A DNA stretch of 20,991 bases from CAUPWF01 sp036656615 (GTDB taxonomy: Bacteria; Bacillota; Clostridia; Lachnospirales; Lachnospiraceae): NCBI GenBank assembly GCA_036656615.1, contig JAVXHY010000027.1, forward strand, positions 1-20,991, read 5' to 3'. The position numbers and the translations under genes are program-made. The notes beneath the pieces are model-generated. The model did no database searches. It had not been told where the DNA came from and saw only the letters and a list, made by a program, of their open reading frames with translations. Shown here piece by piece: positions 14,703 through 20,991 of the stretch (its first letter is position 1; every line of letters starts with the position of its first letter).

Positions 14703-17700
14703 TTATAAAGTTGATGTTGTTATCTTTTTCCTATTTTTTAACTGGATAAACACTAGCACTACTGCCAGGAGCATACAGCCATAACCTACAAGAAATATAC
14801 CTCTCGTCCCCTGACCACCGGTAGCGGGGAGAGTTGGCTGCAGCGTATCTATCACTTGCACAACAGGCTTTTGATAGGGCTTAGTAACAGGCGTGCCTCC
14901 AGCACCAAATGCATAGGTCAGCGTTGCCTTTTGATTGTTGTTTGAGTAAAAGCCCTGTTGATTGGAACTGGTTTGATTCTTTCCATAGTCGGTGTCTACA
15001 TCTCCTGTATCTGTATATCCAAATGTTCCATAGTCTGTATATGCCTTCGGAGTAGTACACACATTAAACGAGAGTGTATAGACAGTATTTGGTTCCAATA
15101 CAAAGGTTGGTACAAAAGTAACGGTTACTTTTTTTGTCATTGGCTCCACCTCCACGGATTGTATAACACCTTGCCCTGCAGAGGTAACGGTTTTATTTTC
15201 ATAAAGTGTCTTTATGGTCGTATCACATTTGGATGTGAGTTTTAAATCCAAACGTTCCACCAATAAATTTACATATTCACTAAGGGTATCAGAAATCACC
15301 ACCTTTCCCGGCCCCAAAATACTGGCAAAAGTAGCATCTAAATCTTCAAAGCTTTTCGCATTGAGATATCTCCCTGTACCGCTTGAAAGATTGAGCAAAA
15401 CTTTTGAGGCCGCATTGCTGATATCAACGGAAAAAATATTCAAATCAGGATTAGACGCGGCAAAATTTCGTGCAAGAGTAATGTTTGCACCCTCACAAAA
15501 GGCAAGGTTGCCATTTGCATCTCCTCCCGTTCCATAGCGTAAAATATTTGCCGATGAATGAAGATTTTTTGGTACAAATTCGTTTTGTTGGCCAAATACT
15601 TGTGAGCGATCCATAAGTGGCCCCGCACCGGTTACCTTTTTAGTTGACAGTCCATGAGTGGGAACACCATCGCTCATAAACACCATATATTTTGTTTGAC
15701 TTGGGTTTGACGGCGGATGATCCAGCAGATACTGTGCCTGGTATAGTCCGGCTCCGTAATTTGTTCCACCTGCACCCTCTGTCAAAAGAATCGGATTATA
15801 AGGTAAACTAGATTGAGTCATCCACGACTGATAAATGGTCGCATTTCCTACATCCCGACCACTTGGAATTCCCAAAAATGTAAGTGGCGTATTTTCTGCC
15901 CATCTGATTCCACTCTCCCAGCCCCCCATAGTTGCTCCCCAAAAATACACAATACTCAAATGATTGGACGGATGGGCTTTAAGAAATCGGGAAACAAAGC
16001 CATTCGTCCCCATCAGTGCCCGATTAAGAAAATTCATCTGTGACTTACCCATACTTCCAGATACATCCAGCACCAATATTAAATCAGAGGGCATTTTAAT
16101 TCCGCTGGCAACATCCAGATAGAGCCGATGATCATCCTTTCCAGACAGCGAAGTATCCGGATTTATTGCCTTATCTCCCAGATAATCTATACGTTTGTGG
16201 TATTCAACGGTTCCACCGTCAGCAGAATTCAGTGGCTGGTAGTTATTCACAAAATGAACCTCTTGATCCACCGGAACCTCATGTAACAGCACCAGATTAG
16301 ATGCTTGTGAAGCATTGTTTGTATAGGTGAAACTATTTCCCATACGTGTAACATAGGTACCGGCATTGCTGATAAGTTTTCCTTCTGGTGTATAAATAAA
16401 TGACGTCTGCGCCGTTGTGCTGGTTCCAAGGGTGGTTGGATTACCAGATGTATCCTTATTCTGACAAAGGTAGGCAGCATGATTTTGCAGATAGAATGCA
16501 TCTACAGAACCGTTAAGCACAGAAGCAGTCCACTGACATCCTATTTCCGGTATTTTCACACCGCTAGTAAGCACTCCGTTTATATTAGCATTATCTACTG
16601 TAAGCTCAACAGCGGAAATATTTTGCGGGTTATTACGATTTCCCATACCGTAATGTTTGATTACTGACGCCTTATTGACAAGAAGATAAGTGTCCTTATT
16701 TGTCAATGTAACCGTAGGGATCCAAATTTTATCCAAAGCACCAGAATACTGCCGTTCTACATTCACACCGGAAATCGGGATCTGGTTCGCATAGTAAGTG
16801 ATGTTTGCACCCGAACTGTCTCTGACAGGTAGATCTTTCCATGTGTAGCTCCACTGGTTCTCCCTGTTAAGTTCTATATCGGATGGCGGAATCTGTGGAT
16901 TGTTAGATGTTAGCCGTGCAATGACACTGGATGGTCTAATTTGTGCATTACCACCAATCCAATCTACCTTAACGTTAACGGTCGTGTAGTCTGTATCGAC
17001 TGGGGACACCTTGGGAGAGACCATCACAAAACGTGAAAAATGATTTGTCTGCATTACTACCTCCCCTGCTGAACTGATTTGGGCATCCATATCTTTTAGT
17101 GTCTGACTTTCTTCGTCTACGTGGTAGATCTTGACGCCGCTTCCCACTGGCTCAGGAAGCGTAAATGTAATGGTAACCTTTCCTTGCGGAAGCACCTCCA
17201 CACATTCCTGCCGAACTATAGAAGAAGGTTTCTCAGGAGATATAATCTCCTTTTTCAATATCTTTTCCACTGGCAAAACAACTGCCTCCGCTGGGGGTAT
17301 TTCCTCCNNNNNNNNNNNNNNNNNNNNNNNNNNNNNNNNNNNNNNNNNNNNNNNNNNNNNNNNNNNNNNNNNNNNNNNNNNNNNNNNNNNNNNNNNNNNN
17401 NNNNNNNTTTCAATATCTTTTCCACTGGCAAAACAACTGCCTCCGCTGGGGGTATTTCCTCCGCTGGGGGTATTTCCTCCACTGGGGGTATTTCCTCCAC
17501 TGGGGGCATTTCCTCCGTTGGGGGTATTTCCTCCGTTGGAGGTATTTCCTCCGCTGGAGGTATTTCCTCCGCTGGAGGTATTTCCTCCGCTGGAGGTATT
17601 TCCTCCGTTGGGGGTATTTCCTCCGTTGGGGGTATTTCCTCCGTTGGGGCAGTAATTTGGGTTGTTATATTTTGCATTACACGAATATCAAATGTACGCG

Positions 17701-17998
17701 TATCAATTGTATCAATGTTATACTCTAATGCAGACAAAGATTCCGCTACATTTCCTACTTCCGACATCTGTTCCTCCACTTGAAGAAATAATTCCTCCGA
17801 GGTGGAGTTCGGGAATGATAAAAAGGGGGCTGTCATATGGATTGTTGTGCCATCTGTCAACGTATATTTTAGAGAAATTTCTGTTGGTGCTGCGTTTGCG
17901 CATGGTAAGATAGCTGTAGTACATACCAACCAAACAACAAATACAAGACTGAGGAGGCGCTTTGCCTGTGTTCTTGTTCTACACACTACTTTTCGCAT
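14703..17998 (-). CDS. Pilus tip adhesin with von Willebrand A domain (interrupted by an assembly gap)
   Basis: First gene of the pilus operon. From ATG 17998: Sec signal peptide (about 1-35), a small N-terminal domain, a stalk of eleven xEEIPP hexapeptides, then past the N gap a CnaB-like domain (TVNVKVDWIGG onward), a VWA domain with MIDAS residues DVSGSM, TNYG and SDGVPTHG, a beta-rich domain, and LPATG, membrane segment and KNRKK at the C-terminus. VWA-containing pilins at pilus tips bind host or matrix ligands in a metal-dependent way. The two parts appear frame-broken only because 100 Ns were inserted: collapsing the identical 55-base flanks joins 591 and 2550 bases in one frame, about 1046 residues. 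GGGTGG lies about eight bases before the start. Confidence 0.85.
17308..17407. other. Assembly gap of exactly 100 N
   Basis: The gap sits at the stalk-repeat edge of the tip adhesin gene. The 55 bases on its left (17253-17307) are identical to the 55 on its right (17408-17462), so the two contig ends overlap. The true gap may be zero, or may hide extra stalk repeats. Confidence 0.97.
17450..17648 (-). repeat. 18-base in-frame tandem repeats encoding the Pro/Glu stalk
   Basis: Eleven 18-base units (plus strand core GGTATTTCCTCC followed by GCTGGG, GTTGGG, ACTGGG or GCTGGA) encode TEEIPP, AEEIPP or VEEIPP, with one TEEMPP. Each unit is six codons, so gain or loss keeps the frame. The arrangement from the N-terminus is T-T-T-A-A-A-T-T-V-V-A. 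Blocks of identical neighbours suggest recent local duplication. Confidence 0.93.
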
Positions 17999-18303
17999 TC
18001 ATACTACCACCCTTCTTTTATTTCTTTATTTTGACGAATTGCTTATAAGAAATTGTTAAATTTGTATAATCGAATTAGCCGAAAATAATTACTCTTAATG
18101 ATATTTATATGATGGTAGTTGACATTGTGTGCCATCTAGTATGCCTGCAAGATACAAAAAGAGTATTAATATAATTGAATAAGATTGCAGAAAACACACT
18201 TTGTCTGCATTATATTTATATAGGCACCGTGCTTTATTTGAATTGTTTCCGATAACCTAAGTAATTGGATCTTTATTTTGTTCGCTAATACGAGGAGGAA
18301 AAA
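17999..18303. other. Divergent spacer between the pilus operon and the dhaK relic
   Basis: 305 AT-rich bases. The minus side must contain the pilus operon promoter, but I see only weak matches (for example a TATACA without a good -35 near 18063). On the plus side a short hairpin (TGCAGA/TCTGCA, about 18185-18207) and a perfect GAGGAGG before the dhaK start remain. No gene is supported. Confidence 0.5.
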
Positions 18304-18786
18304 ATGCAAAGAATCTCAAATAATCCTGACGATATTGTAGATGAGATGTTAAAAGGATTTCTGAAAGTACATTCAGATATTGTAGAAAAGACAGAAAATT
18401 CACGCGTGATGAAAGCGAAAAATATTTCAAAAGAAAAAGTTGGAGTTATTGCTGGAGAAGTGTTGATGTGGAAAGTAGGAGGAACAAAAGTGTCTTTAGG
18501 TGCAAATTTAGATGAAGTGATAGCAGTGGCACAAAAGCCTATTGGTCATACCAGAAGTGTAGGAATTGGGTTAAGCCCTTGTACACTTTCAGCTGTTGAA
18601 CATCCTAATTTTGAAATTAAGAACGTTAGCCTATTTCCCAACAACCCCCTTCTCACACATCACCTTACAAAAAACTACTCCTGCCAATGTACTAACCATA
18701 GTCGCCATAATCGCAGCCCCCACAATTATCGTTGGGTTCACACTGCCATATTGGCTTCGATAAGCAATCACATTAATCGGAATTAG
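18304..18786 (+). pseudogene. dhaK: Dihydroxyacetone kinase subunit DhaK relic with internal deletion and lost 3' end
   Basis: The start is intact: GAGGAGG five bases before ATG. Residues 1-50 (NNPDDIVDEMLKGFLKVHSDIV through KVGVIAG) match the DhaK N-terminus. The next residues should be the GGGSGHEP substrate loop, but the text jumps to a segment some 95-100 residues further on (EVLMWKVGG, then SVGIGLSPCTL and HPNFEIK). Similarity ends near 18624, just before the usual GIHGEPG block with the substrate-binding histidine; beyond that the frame is only the reverse of spmA. Without both active-site segments it cannot phosphorylate dihydroxyacetone. The dhaL and dhaM/ATP-dependent partners are absent. 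Confidence 0.85.
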
Positions 18787-19218
18787 TTGAAGTGATGAAA
18801 TATTAATTACTAGAAAAGTACACATGGAATTACTAGCCGCCTTGTTATGCCCATTCAGCTCCGCCAGACTCTCCATAGCCTTAAGTCCTGCCGGAGTAGC
18901 CGCCCATCCAAGTCCCAGGAAATTGGCAATCATATTGGTAGAAATATATTCATTTGCTACATGACCTTTTGGAATCTCCGGAAACAAGAACCGTATCACC
19001 GGTTGTATTTTCTTTGATAAATATCTAATAATCCCTGCTTTTGTAGCTATTTCCATTAGTCCCATCCATAGAGATAATACTCCAAGCATTGTAATACATA
19101 AAGCAACTGCCTCTTTAGAAGATTCCAAAGCTGCTTCTGTAATATCTGGCAGCTTACCATTCATTACTCCAAATATAATTCCAACTAGAATCATTCCACC
19201 CCATAAATAATTCAACAT
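18631..19218 (-). CDS. spmA: Spore maturation protein A
   Basis: 195 residues from ATG 19218, the usual SpmA length. Polytopic membrane protein with the nucleoside-recognition (Gate) domain: MLNYLWGGMILVGIIFGVMNGK at the start, then GLGWAATPAGLKAMESLAELN and ASNSMCTFLVINISSLQLIP, which are highly typical. In Bacillus, SpmA with SpmB helps dehydrate the spore core. Here no spmB follows; the stop abuts the broken dhaK on the other strand. Ribosome binding site GGAGG lies 13 bases upstream, inside a perfect hairpin. An in-frame ATG at 19278, overlapping the permease stop (TAATG), would add 20 residues through the hairpin and is less likely as the main start. Confidence 0.92.
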   Translation of the reverse strand: MLNYLWGGMILVGIIFGVMNGKLPDITEAALESSKEAVALCITMLGVLSLWMGLMEIATKAGIIRYLSKKIQPVIRFLFPEIPKGHVANEYISTNMIANFLGLGWAATPAGLKAMESLAELNGHNKAASNSMCTFLVINISSLQLIPINVIAYRSQYGSVNPTIIVGAAIMATMVSTLAGVVFCKVMCEKGVVGK

Positions 19219-19225
19219 AATAATA

Positions 19226-19271
19226 CAGATACCTCCACATATATTCTTTAGAATATATGTGGAGGTATCTG
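19226..19271 (-). promoter_or_regulatory. Perfect 21-bp inverted repeat hairpin masking the spmA ribosome binding site
   Basis: Arms 19226-19246 and 19251-19271 are exact complements around the loop TTTA (TAAA on the minus strand). The 3' arm on the minus strand contains GGAGG, the spmA binding site; the 5' arm contains CCTCC. No T-run follows on either strand, so a standard terminator is unlikely. Folding would hide the binding site; ribosomes translating from the TAATG overlap would open it. Confidence 0.85.
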
Positions 19272-19277
19272 ATAACA

Positions 19278-20618
19278 TTACGATTGTATATGAGCCGCTT
19301 TATTCTTCTTAACCAATTGATATACAGGAAGACCAAGTAATGTAATTATAATACTTCCTGCGGAAAGCAACGTAGATTCTAATCCTGACATGAAAATCTG
19401 ATTCAAAATAACATAAATACCACTAACTATTGCAACAATTGGTACTACTGGATATAAAGGTACCTTATAAGTTCTAACTGCATCTGGTCGGTCCTTACGG
19501 AGCTTCATTACCCCAATGAATGTCAGAGTATAGAATGTCCAGCTTGCAAATACTGCCAAGTTCGTCAATAAATTAAATTGACCACTGATTGCATAGATAC
19601 ACCCAATTCCACCCACCAAAATAATAGAATTTGTAGGAACTTGATTCTTGTTGATTTTCGCAAGCACTTTGCTGAATGGGAATTTCCCTTCTGCTGCCAA
19701 TGAATATGCTACCCTGGAACCTGACATTACGAATCCATTACAGGCACCGAATACAGAAATCATTATACCCACCGAAATAATCTTTCCACCCATATCCCCA
19801 AATATCTTGAGTGCGACTGCAGAAGCCGGTGCGGTCAGTGTTGCTAATTCACTTGCTGGTAATACCCATAAATATGCAATATTAATTACAAAATACACCG
19901 CCATAATTACAGATACACCACCTACAATGGCAATTGGCAGATCTTTTCCCGGATTCTTCATTTCTCCTGCAATTGCTCCTACATTTGTCCATCCTTCAAA
20001 AGCAAATAAAACGGCTACCATAAGCTGTCCTAGAATCACTGCTGGATTCAATCCGTCCGCAACTAAAGGTGTGAAGATTGGATTGCCACCGCCTCCTCTA
20101 AGAAAGCCAAATATCATAAGAAGAATTAAGGGAACAAGTTTACAGACTGTAAAGATAATTTGCACACCACCACCCACTTTAGAGCCTAAATTATTCAAAA
20201 AGATAATCAAAATAATAATTCCTATTGCTAATGGCACCGTAAATCCTTCTCCAATAAATAAAGATGCCTGTTCTGCACATACTACTGCAAGAGCAGAAAT
20301 CATTGCAGGATAAAACAATAAGGTCTGTACCCAACCTGCCAAAAACCCTACTAGTGGATTGTACATTTCTTCTAGATATGCTACCATTCCTCCCGTTTTA
20401 GGTATCATGATTGCAACCTCTGCAAAAGTAAGTGCTGCCGCAATACTTGCAAGTCCAGTAATAATCCATGCAATCATTCCAAGTCCTGCTGCCCCTCCGG
20501 TAGCCTCATATATTGCCTGTGGTTTGAAAAATACTCCAGATCCAATCACACATCCAACTACTGTTGCCATTGCCGTTGATACTCCCAAATTCTTTTTTAA
20601 TCCCTGATTCTGTTCCAT
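19278..20618 (-). CDS. APC-superfamily amino acid permease (SteT/LAT-like) under glycine riboswitch control
   Basis: 446 residues with about twelve membrane segments. The N-terminal block TVVGCVIGSGVFFKPQAI is the APC substrate-binding signature, and FAFEGWTNVGAIAGEMKNPGKDLP fits the LAT branch that includes the serine/threonine exchanger SteT. It moves amino acids across the cytoplasmic membrane. The tandem glycine riboswitch in its leader suggests glycine, serine or alanine as substrate, but direction of transport is not shown. ATG with AGGAGAG five bases upstream. spmA follows after 59 bases on the same strand with no clear terminator between. Confidence 0.92.
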   Translation of the reverse strand: MEQNQGLKKNLGVSTAMATVVGCVIGSGVFFKPQAIYEATGGAAGLGMIAWIITGLASIAAALTFAEVAIMIPKTGGMVAYLEEMYNPLVGFLAGWVQTLLFYPAMISALAVVCAEQASLFIGEGFTVPLAIGIIILIIFLNNLGSKVGGGVQIIFTVCKLVPLILLMIFGFLRGGGGNPIFTPLVADGLNPAVILGQLMVAVLFAFEGWTNVGAIAGEMKNPGKDLPIAIVGGVSVIMAVYFVINIAYLWVLPASELATLTAPASAVALKIFGDMGGKIISVGIMISVFGACNGFVMSGSRVAYSLAAEGKFPFSKVLAKINKNQVPTNSIILVGGIGCIYAISGQFNLLTNLAVFASWTFYTLTFIGVMKLRKDRPDAVRTYKVPLYPVVPIVAIVSGIYVILNQIFMSGLESTLLSAGSIIITLLGLPVYQLVKKNKAAHIQS

Positions 20619-20668
20619 ATCGCTCTCCTTTTTGTTGTTTTATTTTATAATTTTCCCTTTATATGCAT

Positions 20669-20709
20669 AAAAAAAGATATAGAGACACACAAATAGTATG
20701 TCCTATATC
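20669..20709 (-). terminator. Riboswitch-controlled intrinsic terminator in the permease leader
   Basis: On the minus strand GATATAG-GACATAC pairs with GTGTGTC-(T)-CTATATC, a 14-bp stem with one bulge around TATTT, followed by seven T (20669-20675). It lies directly after the second aptamer and about 50 bases before the start codon, the position of an expression platform. Confidence 0.85.
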
Positions 20710-20882
20710 CCTGTATTTTTACCTGAAAGTTTTACTTCTACGGTGACCATATTGGTTCTTTCCAGAATTCCCATCCATAACGGGTATTTGTACCTGAAAG
20801 TTTCTCGAAAGGTTAGGAATTCTTTCAATTGCTTCATCGGTTTCCCAACAAACCATCACAGCTTGGGAATCTTCCTCGTTAT
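20706..20882 (-). promoter_or_regulatory. Tandem glycine riboswitch (gcvT motif)
   Basis: Two aptamer-like halves are visible on the minus strand. Aptamer 1 runs from GAGGAAGA (near 20877) through ACCGATGAAGC to AGAAACTTTCAGGTACAAA (ending near 20785). Aptamer 2 runs from TTCTGGAAAGA through CACCGTAGAAGTAAAACTTTC to CAGGTAAAAATACAGGG. The order GGAnAGA, then CCGnnG, then AACUYUCAGGYAnAA, twice, is the known glycine-sensing pattern. The 3' side of the second aptamer touches the 5' arm of the terminator, which favours an ON switch with glycine; this is inferred. Confidence 0.88.
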
Positions 20883-20908
20883 TTCATTTGGCATTATGCT
20901 TTTCACCT

Positions 20909-20937
20909 AGTATATGGGAAGAAACCCCATCTGTCAA
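20909..20937 (-). promoter_or_regulatory. Sigma-A promoter of the riboswitch-permease transcript
   Basis: Minus strand TTGACA (20932-20937), 17-base spacer, TATACT (20909-20914): a near-perfect vegetative promoter. Transcription would start near 20902, about 20 bases before the first aptamer. Bases 20938-20991 hold nothing else I can support. Confidence 0.88.
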
Positions 20938-20991
20938 TAAAAGTTATTAATATAACAATTAATGTAGTAATAGTTCAGCCATAATACATGC

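Noticed and set aside
17450..17648. CRISPR-like array.
   Set aside because: Units are 18 bases, directly adjacent with no unique spacers, and encode a regular peptide in frame.
17121..17783. Long plus-strand frames rich in GGISSVGGISS or FPPLGVFPPL across the repeat region.
   Set aside because: They are the reverse reading of the 18-base stalk repeats and cross the N gap; the minus strand has signal peptide, domains and sorting signal.
14703..17998. Tip adhesin as a frameshifted pseudogene or two separate genes.
   Set aside because: The break comes only from the 100-N filler; joining the identical 55-base ends restores one frame.
19226..19271. Permease-spmA hairpin as a simple intrinsic terminator.
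   Set aside because: No run of T follows the stem on either strand, and the stem contains the spmA ribosome binding site.
19648..20313. 221-codon plus-strand open frame opposite the permease, and a similar one at 20359-20607.
   Set aside because: Antisense shadows of a membrane protein; no ribosome binding site, low-complexity Pro/Ile/Thr composition, and the minus-strand gene is clear.

Overview
The window reads as AT-rich chromosomal DNA from a spore-forming, anaerobic low-G+C Firmicute, most likely a gut Clostridia of the Lachnospiraceae type. The basis is AGGAGG-type ribosome binding sites, sigma-A-like promoters, a spore maturation gene (spmA), LPXTG-type sortase pili, a glycine riboswitch, and the DHHW/MBOAT/DUF4358 surface cassette. 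This placement is inferred from gene content; no rRNA or tRNA gene is present.

Layout. (1) 28-3907, minus: a four-gene cassette (SGNH hydrolase, DUF4358 protein, MBOAT acyltransferase, DHHW protein) that looks like a machine for O-acetylating a cell-surface polymer. (2) 4034-5904, minus: a MATE exporter downstream of an O6-alkylguanine-DNA alkyltransferase. (3) 6175-9264, plus: a compact molybdenum/tungsten enzyme operon (catalytic subunit, four-cluster ferredoxin subunit, MobA-like nucleotidyltransferase). It ends in a 12-codon stub of a further gene, cut off where a convergent Rpn-family nuclease gene (9294-10304, minus) begins. (4) 10305-10916: a 612-base spacer with candidate promoters, a possible gene remnant and the xpt terminator. 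(5) 10917-17998, minus: a sortase pilus operon (VWA tip adhesin, major pilin, class C sortase, minor pilin) with xpt (xanthine phosphoribosyltransferase) attached by a 4-base stop/start overlap. The tip gene contains a 100-N assembly gap. (6) 18304-18786, plus: a dihydroxyacetone kinase (dhaK) relic with an internal deletion, running into the 3' end of spmA. (7) 18631-20937, minus: sigma-A promoter, tandem glycine riboswitch with intrinsic terminator, amino acid permease, a perfect 21-bp hairpin, then spmA.

How it works together. Regions 1 and 5 both build the cell surface. The pilus operon carries what a sortase-assembled fibre needs: tip, shaft, polymerising sortase and probable anchor. The Mo operon supplies an apparently soluble cytoplasmic redox enzyme and one cofactor-nucleotide enzyme. 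Glycine sensing controls the permease and perhaps, by read-through, spmA.

The window also shows three probable rearrangement scars: the truncated Mo-operon gene next to the Rpn gene, the dhaK relic abutting spmA where spmB would usually lie, and xpt fused onto the pilus operon. I did not find a clearly new defence or mobile system. The most interesting signals are regulatory (riboswitch, SD-masking hairpin), the xpt-pilus coupling, and the uncharacterised DUF4358 surface cassette.
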